Both the position numbers and the translations under genes were made by a program. Under the pieces are notes generated by a model. It did no database searches. It saw only the letters and a list, made by a program, of their open reading frames with translations, and was not told the origin of the DNA. 64,000 nt of DNA from Diphasiastrum complanatum (lineage: Eukaryota; Streptophyta; Lycopodiopsida; Lycopodiales; Lycopodiaceae), in the NCBI GenBank assembly GCA_029204225.1, contig CM055095.1, positions 35,179,078 to 35,243,077 on the forward strand, in the 5' to 3' direction. Each line of letters begins with the position of its first letter. Positions within the stretch are counted from its first letter, which is position 1. Of the stretch, positions 47,757-59,665 are shown in pieces.

Positions 47757-50700
47757 TCAAGTAGCAGCAAGCCCTGGTGCATCAACAGCTAGAGGAACAT
47801 CTGATGTAGAGGAATCAACAAGTGCAGCAAGAGCATGAGCCTGATCCGCAAGTAGTGGTGTATGATAAAACACATCAATAGGCTCCCATGTAGCCTCCTC
47901 AATAGGACGACCATCCCACTGGACCAAAAACTGAATCTGCCGGCGGCGTCGACTATGGTATAGACGGACCTGTAATATAGCAGCACGTAAAAATGGAAAT
48001 AACTCTGGAGCAGTAGGAAACTCAGCATCACAAGGAGATTCATCCTCAATAGCAGCACGTAATAAACTGACATGGAATACATCACAGGCGCGTGTGGAAG
48101 CAGGAAGCTGTAAGAGATATGTAACTGGACTAAGAACCTCCACAATGCGATAAGGCCCATAATAACGTGGTGCAAACTTCTCAGTAGAAGCATGGCCCTG
48201 GACAAAATGATGACGTGCAAACCGTAAGCGTAGATAAACCATATCTCCAAGCTGAAACTCAACATGGCGGCGGTGACGATCAACTGAGGTCTGATAACGC
48301 TGCTGAACATGCTGTAAATGAGAACTGGCCGAGTAATAAGCTCTCGAGCACCTGATAGAAAGGAGGAAGAGGAATGCCAGGTAAAAGAGGTGCATAGCCA
48401 TGAGATAATAAAAATGGAGAGACACCTGTGCTGGTACTAACAGAGCTATTATAGCTATACTCTGCTAAACATAAATGCTGATCCCAATCCTTCCCTGAAG
48501 GAGTAACAAAATGGCGTAAATAATCCTCAAGGATCCTGTTAAGGACCTCAAACTGCCCATCAGAAGTAGAATGATAAGCAGAACCCATAAAAAGCTGAAC
48601 ATCCAAAATACGCATAAGCTCTGTCCAGAATATAGATGTAAACTTACTATCCCGATCAGAAAGGATAGTACGAGGAAATCCATGCAGGCGGAAAATCTCT
48701 GATAGGAACAAACGTGCACACTGCTCTGCTGTGATAGTACTGCGAACTGGGATAAAATGTGCCTGTTTCGAGAACCTGTCAACTACCACCATACATGAAT
48801 CGTGACCACGCTGGGTATGGGGAAGGCCAAGGATAAAGTCCATAGATATATCAGTCCACTGGCGATGAGGAATAGGCCAACTCTGGAGCAAACCAGTAGA
48901 TTTAGAACGGGAGTACTTATTACGAAGACAGAAAAGGCAGGTACAAATAAGTACAGCAAGCTCAGATCGAAGAGAGGGCCAATAGAAATGGTCTTTGAGA
49001 CGAGCATAAGACTTCTGAAAACCAAAGTGACCCCAACAGGAGAGGAATGAGCATCCGACAACAACTGGGAACAGATACCCAAAGAACTAGGGATACAAAG
49101 AGAATCATAATGATAAAGACGATTGTCAATAATGGAGTAAACCTGATGAGGACTGGACGAAACAGGTGGGGCAGAACTATAAACATCACGAAAATCAGAA
49201 CATGTAAGATATGCTGCAGGTAGAGCATCAAACCATGGAGGAATAGTAGAACGAGTGTATTTAACAAAGCTGGAAGACGAGATAATGCATCAGCAGCAGT
49301 GTTAGCACGACCAGGACGATACAATATGGAGAAATTAAAAGACTATAAAAACTGCAACCAACGAAATTGACGATCACTAAGGTCACGTTGAGAAAACAGA
49401 TAACATAAAGACTGGTGATCAGTAATAATGTCAAATGGGACTCGATACAGATAATGACACCACTTCTTAAGAGCATAGATAATAGCAAGAAGCTCTTTCT
49501 CATGCACAGAATAACGTTGCTCATAAGAGCGAAGACGACGCGACTCATAAGCAATAATACATTGTGACTGGCGAAGTAAAGCACCCAAACCAACATTACT
49601 AGCATCAGTCTCAACAAGAAACTTCTGATCAAACTGTGGTAAACACATAACGGCAGCATCAACAACAGCACGACGAAGAGTATCAAACGCTGTCTGACAA
49701 TCAGGAGTCCACAGAAAAGTACTAGACTTCTTCAAAAGTGCATGAAGAGGAGCTGCGATAGTGGCAAAATGAGGTACTGGACGAGGAAGGTGAGTGGCTA
49801 ACCCAAGAAACATACGAACATGATGAATATCAGTAGGTATAGGCCAATCCTGGATGGCCTGAACCTTATGAGGGTCCAGACGAATGTGACCATTACAAAT
49901 AAGAAAACCGAGAAACTCGATTTCAGAAACAGCAAAAGAACATTTAGACAACGTAGCAAATAACTGGTGGTGTACAAGTAACTGAAAGACCGAGGAAAGA
50001 TGGGCAACATGCTCAGCAAGAGACTGACTAAAACTAAGAATATCATCAAAATAAACCAAGACACAATGACCAAGAAGCGGACGTAAGACGTTATTCATCA
50101 CATTCTGGAACGTAGGAGGGCCATTAGTAACACCAAAAGGAAGCACACGAAATTCATATAAACCAAGATGAGTACGGAAAGCAGTCTTATGTTCGTCAGA
50201 AGGGTGCATCCTGATTTGGTAATATCCAGAACGAAGGTCTACCTTGGAAAAGATTTTAGAGGTACTGAGCTGGTCAAAGAGGTCATCCATGTGTGGAATA
50301 GGGTACTGATTACGAATAGTCAACTTATTTAAAGCACGATAATCAATACAAAGTCGTTTGGTACCATCTTTCTTATTAATAAGGAGAATAGGAGCACCAA
50401 AAGGGCTGTGACTAGGAACAATGAGACCCTGATCTAACAAGGCAGTAATATGGAGCTCAAGCTCATCACACTCAGATCGAGACATATGATAAGGGGGACG
50501 AGAGGGAGGAGCAGAACCAGGACGCAAATCAATATGATGGTTCACGTCACGTAATGGTGGTAGCGTTGTAGGTTCTCAAAAGACAAAAGCATACTGATGT
50601 AATAAGTCAGAAATCACCTGAGGAACAGCTGTTGGTGTAGAAACTCGAGGAACTGGTACTGCCCGCTGAACACATAATAAGATAGCACAATGAGCCTTCG

Positions 50701-51300
50701 GCAGGCTGCGAATAAACTGCTTCCCAGTAATCAACTGGAAGTCTCCCTGAGAATCAATGCCCACAAGTGAGTGTGTAACTGCATCATGTACAAATGTCAA
50801 TGTCTGCTGTGTCAAGTCCAGTGTAACTGCTCCAAGAGATGCAAACCAATCAGCACCAAGGATAAGATCATAACGCTCCGTAGGGATAATGTAAAGATCT
50901 GCCTGTCCAGAAAAATCTCCAATGCGGTATGGTAAACGCTGAAACATCTGAGAACTAGGAAAAGAATGAGAACTGGCAACCTCAACTGTGAGAGGCTGGG
51001 AAGCAGGAACAGGTGAAGCACAGATCCGACTAGTGATATAACTGCTAATAAAAGAATGAGTGCTACCAGTATCAACTAAAGCAATATACTCCCGACCTGT
51101 AATACGCACACGTAACCGAATGGAGCGAGGACCAGGACGCCCTGTCCAAGTAGCATAGGCAAGCTGAGCATGGCAAGTAGCAGGAAGTAAATCAGGGGAA
51201 GGCTCAGAGGATAAGTCAGGCTCATCAGAAATATGAATGTAGATATCGGAATCATCTGGAGTAGTGCCCTCATGGTAAAATACAGCAGTAGTAGTAGGGA
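47757..51300 (-). pseudogene. pol: Pol of Ty3 element A4, nearly complete
   Basis: Minus-strand order: protease (ALVDTGSTHSFIS near 51050-51090, DTG intact), RT (FGAPILLINKKDGTKRL; FSKVDLRSGYYQIRM; VYFDDIL near 50040-50060), RNase H (ETDASNVGLGALL; HEKELLAIIYALKKW) and integrase (SPVGGHFGFQ-like; TDISMDFILGLPHTQRG; LSDRDSKFTSIFW; SDGQFEVLNR; D,D,E present). The chromodomain follows near 47880-47990 (ILQVRLYHSRRRRQIQFLVQW, then EEATWEP). Interruptions: TGA near 50575, TAG near 49346, frame changes near 49300, 49050 and 48370. The chromodomain marks the chromovirus branch of Ty3. It has the best-preserved pol in the window and could be rendered inactive by few mutations. Confidence 0.93.
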
Positions 51301-52366
51301 GAGGCTGGCGGCAATCACGGGCAAGATGGTCAGGACTCTTACAACGAAAGCAAAGTCGCTTCTGCTGAAGATCAGCGAACTCTGCAGACGTGTAACGTCG
51401 GACAAAAGCAGGTCGAGGAGTCGGAGGACGAGGAGGCGAAGGGGCAATGGAGAGAGCTGGAACAGAAGGGGCCGGTGTAGGGGTGAACGTAGCGGGAAAA
51501 GATGAAGCAGAAGGACGGGGTCGGGAGAAGCGGGAAGGAAGGGTGTCAGAGTACTTAGGCTGTAAAGTACTGGCAAGAGACATCGCCTCAACAAGTGTGG
51601 TAGGACGGAAGGAAGAAACATCATAACGTAAAGCACCACGAAGCCCAGCAATGTAACAAGAAATAAGCTCAGTGGGCTATAGATCTGTGAAAAGATAAGA
51701 AAGCTCCATAAACTGATCTGTATAAGAAGCAAGATCACTGGTCTGAGTGAGACTACGGAATGTATCACGTTGGCGGTCAAGCCACTGAGGATCAATCATA
51801 GCATGGCGGAGGTCACGGCGAAAAGTATGCCATACATGGAGCCCTTCCCGATCAGGATCAACTCTATAAACTCGCCACCACGTGGCGGCACGTCCATCTA
51901 AATGTAAAGCAGCCAACTGGATCTTCTGAGGATCAGTCTTGGGGTAAATCTGAAAATATGTGTCAAGCTTAGCAAACCAATTCTCTAATAAGTTCCCATC
52001 GGAGGAACCGGAATGGGTAGCAAGCTGTACCCTATCACAAAAGTCTTGAGCAAAGTGTGGCTCAGGAAGGGAGGGACGAGGAAAGAAACCAGGAGGTGGG
52101 TTAGATGGAATGAATGGTCCACCACCAGGCTGACTAGCAGAAGAAGATGGAAATCCAAATGGAGGGGGAGTCCCAAATGTAGGAAAAACAGGAGCTTTAC
52201 CAGGACCATGAGGCTGTAAAGAATCAATCTATGACTGCATAGTAGCAAAGCCGGTCATAACTGAATCGAAGCGAAGAACGAGGCTAGAAAGGGTCTCATC
52301 CATGCGACGAAACTGATCGGATAAGATTTCCTGAGTAGTCTCACTCGGGGTAGGTGAATGTGCCAT
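51301..52366 (-). pseudogene. gag: Gag of Ty3 element A4 with two nonsense codons
   Basis: It starts ATG at 52366 (AHSPTPSETTQEIL), then a Pro-rich linker, LLENWFAKLDTYFQIYPKTD, LDGRAATWWRVY, MIDPQWLDRQRD, a Ser/Pro linker and a complete CCHC knuckle CFRCKSPDHLARDC (near 51315-51360). TAG codons near 52230 and 51677 stand where element B has CAG. Otherwise the frame runs through into protease, so gag and pol appear to share one frame in this family. Confidence 0.9.
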
Positions 52367-53030
52367 AATGATAGTGGAAGGAATAGACGAAAACTTGAGG
52401 GAGCGGACTCTTGTCGTCACTCCAAATTAGCCTATTACAACCAATATTATCACAACTGAAAAAAACAGACAGCAATGAACAATGGAGAAGCTGTAAAAAT
52501 GCGCTGGACAGCCAGGGATACAATGTGAATTTGAAAGAGTAAATGGAGTCAGAATTCCTGAAAATGTGGTGGAGAATGAGCGCGCGACAGCCTTTTGATA
52601 AGCTGTAAAAGATGGCTGGAATTGGAGAAAAAAAAAGGCAAAAGTGACAAGTTGGGAGTGCTGAGGCAGCAATTTACAGGTTGAAGAATTTTAGCTGTTT
52701 GGAATAGCAAATGATGTCGGAATTGGGTAGTTTTTGGATGAGGATGGGCGCTGGACAGTCAGGGAACTAACTGTGGAAGATGGCTGCAAACTGGAAAAAT
52801 ATCAGACGAAAGTGATAGGTCGGAAGGCAGGGACAGCGATGGAAAGGAAGAGGAGGAGCGCTGGGCAGCAAAGAAAAGAGGGGACAAAACAGGGGGAACG
52901 CTGGGCAGGAAGGAGTGGAAGGAGCAAGGATGGAACAGGGCTGTCAAAACGGTAATGGAGCTGTAGGAACAACGATGGAGGAGCAAGGCAAGGCAGCAAA
53001 GAAAAAATTCCAGATTGTGCTCAGAAAAGT

Positions 53031-53042
53031 GCTCTGATACCA
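53031..53042 (-). promoter_or_regulatory. Initiator-Met primer binding site of A4
   Basis: TGGTATCAGAGC on the minus strand, immediately adjacent to the 5' LTR. The leader (52367-53030) carries worn GCGCTGG(A/G)CAG repeats corresponding to those of A3. Confidence 0.92.
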
Positions 53043-53460
53043 AGTTACGAATAGAGCCACAGCTGATCTAGAACTAAGCTATGAAAGCATCACATAAGCA
53101 AGACTTAACCCTAGAAAGCAGGAAAGAGAGAGATTAAGGAGGCTAAAGAGAGAGATCAATATCATCAGCTGAATGACAAATGACACAGTTTCCCTACTTA
53201 TAGCCAAGAGGAAGCCCTAAAAGGAAGCTTCCAGTGGCTAGGGCCCAACTGGGAGGGATAATAGTGCGCCCTCCAAGAAGGCCCCCACTCTCCAGTAATA
53301 TGTCCAAATGGCCTAATAATGAATAATAAGGCCAAAGGCCAACCATATAGTCTGAATGTCACTAATGAATTAAAAAGGGCCCAAGGCCTGCTTATGCATA
53401 AAGTAAAGTAACTGTAAATGTAAATGGACGCGGCGAATGTAATGAGCCGAGTCCATAACT
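53043..53460 (-). mobile_element. 5' LTR of full-length Ty3 element A4
   Basis: 418 bp with hairpin (53252-53274) and TATA-like CTATAAGTAGGG (minus strand, near 53200). The complete element is 47293-53460 (6168 bp), flanked by TGCTT on both sides. It lies in intron 3 in the same orientation as the host gene. Confidence 0.95.
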
Positions 53461-53465
53461 TGCTT
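53461..53465. repeat. Target-site duplication of A4, right copy
   Basis: TGCTT, matching 47288-47292. A 5-bp duplication is normal for Ty3 integrases. Confidence 0.85.
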
Positions 53466-53584
53466 ACAAAAGTGTCTCATACAAATGGGATGCACACTTA
53501 TATATAGTCCAAGGTGACTATCTAACTTCATGACTATTGGCTATCCAACTACTTGACTATTGACTATCCATTTACATTCCAACA
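53466..53584 (-). mobile_element. LTR family E, 5' half
   Basis: On the minus strand it starts TGTTGGAATGTAAATGG. It carries four to five ATAGTCA-type repeats followed by CTATATATAAGTGTGC (TATA box), so this is the U3 promoter part. It continues at 47292 once A4 and one target copy are removed. The LINE copy LM begins immediately at 53585. Confidence 0.8.
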
Positions 53585-55095
53585 CTAGTATCCCCGACCA
53601 GAGAGGGATTGCAGAGACAACTGGATTGTTTACAGGGGTTTTGTACCAAATGGGAATTGGGGGTGAACACTGCGAAGACCAAGGTTATGGTCTTCAACAC
53701 TTCTCGAGCCTTCATGCAGTGCCAGGAGCTCATTCTTGATGGACATGCCTTAGAGGTAGTTTCCTCTTATACTTATTTGGGGATACTCTTTTCTGGTCCT
53801 ACCTTTAGCATGCGACAGGTTGCCACCGCCGGACTTGGGAAGGGGCATTCCTCTCTTGTTTAGCTTGAGCCGTTCTGCTTTAGGAAGCTCATCCGAGATG
53901 CTCGCAGTAAGTATAGACTTTCTGATACTATTGTCACCCCCACAGCCTTGTATGCAGCAGAGACACCTGGGCCACATTTCACGATTGCAGACTACCATGT
54001 TAGCTCGTATGATTCGGACGAAGCCCTCGGTTCCACACGAGATCCTTCTTGCAAAGTTTGTCGTTCCACCCACATTCAGATAGATGCCGCGTTCCAATTT
54101 ATCGCATATATTCAGAGAGTCCAGGCTCTGCCCGATGCGGATATGAGATATACACAGATAGCACTTGTTTCCTCACACTTCCTTCATGACTAGGGCTATC
54201 GATTGTCGTGGTTCTCCCAAGCATCCCACTTCCTCTTTGAGTCATTTGGTATCTCCACTACAAAGCTCCCCTCAGGTACTCATCAGTATATTAGGCGCAT
54301 CTTATTTAGGGCATATCTCGACCGTACTTGGAGGCGACAACTTGGGGTTAAACCCGACTATTACTGGACTCATTTTATTGAGCTTGACATAGCAAGGTTC
54401 CTGGTCTTACCACACTATTTGGACTCGAGACTATCACATTGCCTCAGATTTACATTGGGACAACTCCGCGTATCATCACATCAGTTGGCTATTGAGACTG
54501 GTAGATTCCAGGGTACCCCGAGAGAGGAGTGGCTTTGCCAGTTATGCCCCTTAGATGAGGTGGAGTCTAAGGAGCACTTTATCTTTTTTGCCTAGTGTAC
54601 TACGTGATCAGAGGGAGATACCACTGTTTGTTCCGTGACACACCTGTCACCTTACGATCGCTCATAGCTTATGAGGACTCCCGATGCGCTACCCTCATGA
54701 TACGAGAGATGTTTATACTGCGACAAGATTTGTATCAGATAGCCCAACAGAGTCATGTTTCTCAGCCTCAGATCACTTCTTTCTTCTCCAGGAGGAGAGG
54801 ACGAGTATCTGATGACGATGATGATGATGATGATGTTGATGATGACTTAATTACCCACAAAGATCGGAGACAGTGTCTCACACATACTCATGTTGCAGCA
54901 CGAGCTACTCGACTTATCACGAGGAGACCTCTTCATCCTCCCAGACGCCGTCAGATACCACTAGCGGCCCTTCATGCTGCGGGTTGTATTACATCCTTTT
55001 ATAGCTTCAGCAGGACATGACTGGATGCTAGAGTTGTACCTCACTCATGACTTTTAGCAATATACATGCTCCCACATGTTTCTTATATCATGGAC
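53585..55095 (+). pseudogene. 5'-truncated LINE (copy LM)
   Basis: It begins in RT just after the YADD region (REGLQRQLDCLQGFCTKW) and continues KTKVMVFNTSRAF, SYTYLGILFSGPTF, PSGTHQYIRR, SHQLAIETGRF and the knuckle CQLCPLDEVESKEHF. A PIP-like SQPQITSFFSRRRG (54753-54795), an Asp run (GATGAT repeat, 54810-54845) and a C-terminal CITSFYSFSRT follow. Stops and frame changes lie near 53863, 54190 and 54596. Its right end meets a GGA/GA repeat. Confidence 0.85.
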
Positions 55096-55101
55096 AACAA
55101 C

Positions 55102-55113
55102 GAGGAGGAGGAG

Positions 55114-55156
<43 letters not shown>
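55102..55156 (+). repeat. (GGA)n(GA)n tract between LINE fragments
   Basis: Six GGA units, then about 18 GA units. LINE LM lies left and LINE LN starts right after. Here the LINE strand reads GA, opposite to the other junctions. Confidence 0.9.
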
Positions 55157-55158
<2 letters not shown>

Positions 55159-55730
55159 TTCTCCGTGATTCTCCAATTACACTTCGCTCTCTCATTTCAT
55201 ATGTTGACCCTTGATGTGTGGCATTGATGGTTCATGAGATGTTCCTGCTCCGTAGAGATGTTTGTGAGAGAGATCAGTACGGATACCATGACTCCCAGCA
55301 AACTCAAATTAACTCCTTTTTCTCTAGGAGGTGATCTATTGCCTCTAGATCACATGTTCAAGTTACCAGGAGACATCACAGACCGAGAGCTCATGGGCGT
55401 AGACCCAATGCTTCAGCAACAGTACCAACATCCTCTTCTATACTTACTTTCTTCAGCAGCATTTCAGTGGTGACATGATCTATCACATAGTACAGACAAT
55501 TATTGTATAGTTATACGACACCCCATTGTACCATATTTCGGACTTGCATGTCCAAGGCAGTTTAGAGATTGTTTGGTCTTGATAGACCAATTATTTTAGC
55601 TAGTAGTTGTCATTTATTCATGGAGACATTTACATCCTCCTTTTGGTATCTATCACACTTGAGATGTATATATTTGGTCTTATATGCCGTTTGGCATCAA
55701 AAGACGTTAATAAAGCTTTCTTTCTTTCTT
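55157..55730 (+). pseudogene. 5'-truncated LINE (copy LN)
   Basis: It starts at the equivalent of SPITLRSLISY downstream of the knuckle, includes SQQTQINSFFSRR (55287-55328) and a 3' UTR. It ends ...CATCAAAAGACGTTAATAAAGC(TTTC)n, the LINE 3' tail. A stop-rich frame. Confidence 0.8.
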
Positions 55731-55734
55731 CTAT

Positions 55735-56330
55735 CTGGCCCTCCATTGCTACTCTAACCTGTCCCTCCATCGCTGCTCTACCCTGTTGCTGCAAATCTGC
55801 TCCATCACTGCCCATCGCGACTGCCCCATCGTTGTCCACCGCTGCCCTGCCACTGCAGGTGTGCCCTCGCTATTGCTGATCTGTACTTCTCCAGGTTTGA
55901 GCGCCCTCCTCCATCGCAATAAGATTTGCCACGTTGCAAAGGAGCCGTTGCCTCTACTCCTGAACCATCCTCCGTTTCTATTCACAGAGACACATGAGAT
56001 TCCGGATAGAGGTCTACCTATTGTTATGGGTTTTTGCTGGTACTCTGCACATCGGCGGTCGACGAGAGCATTGACAGATCAGGGTTTTGGTGGGGTGGCC
56101 TGCTTAGTCCGTGACTTCATTCGGCCTTGGGTCGAGTTGGTGCATACAGATGAGCGAGCTCGCTATATTTGGATTCGGGTGGACCGGACTTTGATGGGAT
56201 TGACCCGTGATCTCTTTCTGGCCATTTGTTATTTTCCACCAGACACCTCAGTTTTTTTAATGCCAGGACTGGGTCTAGGCAGGCAGAGTTCCATAGAGCA
56301 GAGGATGATCCACAGCGGATACATGCTTTA
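55735..56330 (+). pseudogene. LINE copy LX: 5' leader and damaged endonuclease N-terminus
   Basis: A C-rich leader (CCCTCCAT.GCTG repeats, 55735-55930, reminiscent of the element B leader) is followed by endonuclease text: TETHEIPDRG (near 55985), QGFGGVACLVRDF (near 56080), ARYIWIRVDRTLMGL and ICYFPPDTSVF. A frameshift near 56255 changes frame, and the segment between DTSVF and NARTGSRQ is deleted. This removes the catalytic GDFN of the endonuclease that copy L1 retains. The copy cannot cut DNA by itself. Confidence 0.75.
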
Positions 56331-59300
56331 GAATGGGATGATCTTGGCCTCCGGCGACGATCAGCAGATGCAGAGGGTCCAGTTACTGCATACGGAGAGC
56401 AGATGCTTCAGTTGGGTGAGGCTCATGGATTGGCCATTTATAATGGCTTATTGCAGTGGCCTGATTCAAGTGACTTTACTTGTTTCCCACACAGTGGAGG
56501 GAGTAGTGTTGTTGACTATTTCATGGGATTGCCATCTCTCCTCCCCTACATTTCATCTTTCCTGGGTCACCGTACCACTTTGTCTGACCACTCATACCTC
56601 TCTCTCTCTATTGGCCTTCTTCACACTCCATGTACTAATACCCTAACTCTCGGCAACAAAACAGTGTACCGCTATCATCCTCAAAACACCCCAAGGTACA
56701 GGGAAGCATTATCTGACCTCCTGACTCATTTCCCTTACAACAATACTTTGACGGACCAGTCTCTTTTTCTTGTCCGGACCTTGCATATCGCTGCATCCCT
56801 TGCCTTCCCATCTCCACGGCCCAAGCACTTACGACATAATCGACCACACAATCCCTGGTATGACCACGAGTGTAACCAACTTCATCTGGACTTGATTTAC
56901 GCACGCTGCCACTTGCCCTATATGGTAAAGGACTTATCCCGTGTACACCGTAGAACCACCCGAAAAAAGAAAATTACTTACAAAATCGGCCAGGGGAAGA
57001 AGATGATGGACCTTCTCTTTAGCTCCTCGTCGCGATCATTTTGGCAAAAATTCCTCTCATGGGCACCTCCACCCCAGATCACAGATCTTAGCACATGGGT
57101 AACCTATGCCACATCGTTGTACACTGTTCCTGACACCCCTCCACTTCCTACACATCCCTACACATGTACTTCTGATATATTCTCTCCAGCCATAGTAGAA
57201 GAGGCCATTGACCCATTAAATCTACATAAGGCCAAGGATATTGATGATCTAGAAGCTGAACTTTTGACGCAAGCTGCTAACATTCTCTCACCCTTCCTCT
57301 CTCTCCTATTTAACCGCTCTATCACATCTGGTTTCCCCTCACCCTGGTCCACAAACCTTATCCACCCTATCCATAAAGGCGATGATCCCATGAAAGCCGA
57401 CAACTATCGTACCATCATGATCAGTCATCTCTTTTCCAAGGTTTTTGGTTCTATTCTTCAGTCAGAGATCAGTACAGAGATGGATACCCGAGCACTGCAT
57501 GCCATAGGTCAGGCAGGTTTCAGACCAGGATATACCACATCAGATCATATTTTCACCCTGAGATCCATCATTGAGGAAGCTAAGGCCAGGAGAGAGCGTG
57601 TACACTACTGCTTTGTGGATTTCCCCAGGGCCTTTGACTCCGTGCCTCGACATCTACTGATACAGAGACTTCGGGACTGTGGCCTCCAAGAGGATATCAT
57701 ACAGGCAGTTGTGGCATTGTACAGACGAGTTATTGGTCGTATCCGAGTATCAGGAGTTGTATCACCAGAGATAGAGAGTACCATTGGGGTTAAGCAGGGA
57801 TGTCCTCTCTCCCCTACACTCTTTGGTTTATATATAGACGAGCTTGAGCAGGTTATACAGGCAGAGGGAGGTGAGGGATGCACATTGGGTGACCTCGGTA
57901 TCGCTATCCTATTATATGCTGATGATGTGGTTTTGCTTTCGAGGACGAGGGAAGGTTTGCAGCGGCATCTTGACGTGCTTCACTCTTTTTGTACTCAGTG
58001 GGAATTATCAGTGAATGTGGCCAAAACCAAAGTTATGATATTTAACACCTCTAGATCCTTCATGATGCGACAGGTGCTTTTATGGGAGGAGCATCCACTT
58101 GAGGTAGTTGACTCCTACACATACCTAGGGGTGGTATTTTCCGGTCCCACATTCAACATGCATCGTTGGTAGAGTTGGAGAGATTATGCTTCAGCTCACA
58201 TGTTAGAGATGCGACTAGTAAGTGCCGACTCTTTGACACTATGGTCGTTCCCTTAGCTCTATATGCATCAGAGACATGGAGTACTGGCTTGACAGCTACC
58301 GAGTGGGCGCGCATCTCACGACTTCGGATTCATATGCTCTCTCAGATGATACGGGCTAAGCCCTCTATCCCACATCATATTATATTGGCAGAGTTTGTCG
58401 TCCCCCCTATTCAGATAGAGGCATTGTTCCATATTGTCACATTCATACAGCGCCTAGAGGATCTCCAGAGTAGAGGCACACACTATGCTGCAGCAGCTCT
58501 GTCATCCTCCCAACACCTACACTCTGAGGGACACTCCTTCTCGTGGTATTCCCAGGCCTGTCGTCTCCTCTCCACATTGAGTATTCACATTACGGATCTA
58601 CCAGCTGGTACTCATCAGTATACTAGAGGATACTTATATAGGGCATATCTTCAGAGCACTTGGCAGGATTCATCTGGGGTGAAGACGGAGTTCTATCGGA
58701 CACATTTTCTATCTCGGGATCCTGCTGGGTATCCCATTGTACCCAGATACCTAGTGGACAGTATCTCACACAGACTACGGATAGTGATGGGTCAGTTCCG
58801 GGTTTCCTCTCACCAGTTAGCCATTGAGACTGGTGGATACAGGGGCATCCCGAGAGATGCGCGGATTTGTAGTATGTGTGATCTACATGATATAGAGGAT
58901 GAGTTTCATTTTCTCTTCAGATGCCCAGCTTACTACGAGATTCGAGGGAGATACTACTGCTTGTTTCGAGACCATCCACTTGCACTTTCTGCCTTGATAT
59001 CGTATGAGGACTCCAGATGTGTTGCGTTGATGATCCGGGAGATGATAGACCTGCGTATGGCGAGTCTTGACGCTGACACCTCCCCCCTGATACAGCTGAG
59101 CATACAGGAGTGTCTATCCCGTCGAAGACAGAGGCAGGAGAGTAGTGACTCTGATGGAGAGGCTGAGATTCCATATGCCACCATACATAGACGGCAGAGG
59201 CAGTGTTGTCGACCAGAGAGACAGCCAGCCCGCAGGCCACGGCCTGCAACTTCACGACAACGTAGACACCAACGATCATCTACTCGACAACAGAGAGACG

Positions 59301-59395
59301 CAACTCGCACAGAGACAGTGGCACAACATACTTTACATCATTTTTTCTCACAAAGCAGAGAGACATCTATGATGCTTGACTCTCCTTGTGCATAG
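56226..59395 (+). CDS. LINE copy LX: ORF2 endonuclease end, RT and C-terminus
   Basis: Two long frames, 56226-58172 and 58166-59395. They hold the endonuclease C-terminus (SSVVDYFMGLPSLLP; TTLSDHSYLSLSIG), RT with IMISHLFSKVFGS, GQAGFRPGYTTSDHIF, HYCFVDFPRAFDSVPRHL, GVKQGCPLSPTLFGLYIDEL and ILLYADDVVLLS (near 57905-57940, active-site YADD intact). The second frame has the thumb/connection, SHQLAIETGGY, the knuckle CSMCDLHDIEDEFHFLFRC (near 58875-58925), a degraded PIP-like QLSIQECLSRR and the C-terminus HHFFSQSRET. A short deletion near 58160 shifts frame between them. This is the best-preserved LINE RT here. Confidence 0.85.
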
Positions 59396-59529
59396 CACTA
59401 TTTCCTGTTTTATTGTAATCTTGTTTCTTTTAGGTGGTTGAGCTTTCACGCTCCCCCCGGGCACAGTTGACATGTACCTTATTTTCAGTCCTATGTACCT
59501 TACGGTACTCCATGGACATTAATAAAGAT

Positions 59530-59558
59530 CTTTCTTTCTTTCTTTCTCTCTCTCTCTC
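59530..59558 (+). repeat. (TTTC)n(TC)n LINE tail junction
   Basis: It follows CATGGACATTAATAAAGA, the 3' end of LINE LX, and leads straight into another LINE's 3' UTR. Confidence 0.85.
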
Positions 59559-59665
59559 ATCTCTGTATGAGGACAATGCTCCTCACTTTTTGTACTCTCT
59601 AAAGTCTTATGTACCTTTGGGTACCAAAAGACGTTAATAATAATAATTCTAATTCTAATTCTCTC
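59559..59665 (+). mobile_element. LINE 3' scrap (copy LY)
   Basis: About 100 bp of 3' UTR (GAGGACAATGCTCCTCAC...TACCTTTGGGTACC), then AAAAGACGTTAATAATAATAAT, (TCTAAT)n and CTCTCTC. It is nearly identical to the 3' ends of LB (41577 onward, minus strand) and L1 (25066 onward). Confidence 0.85.
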
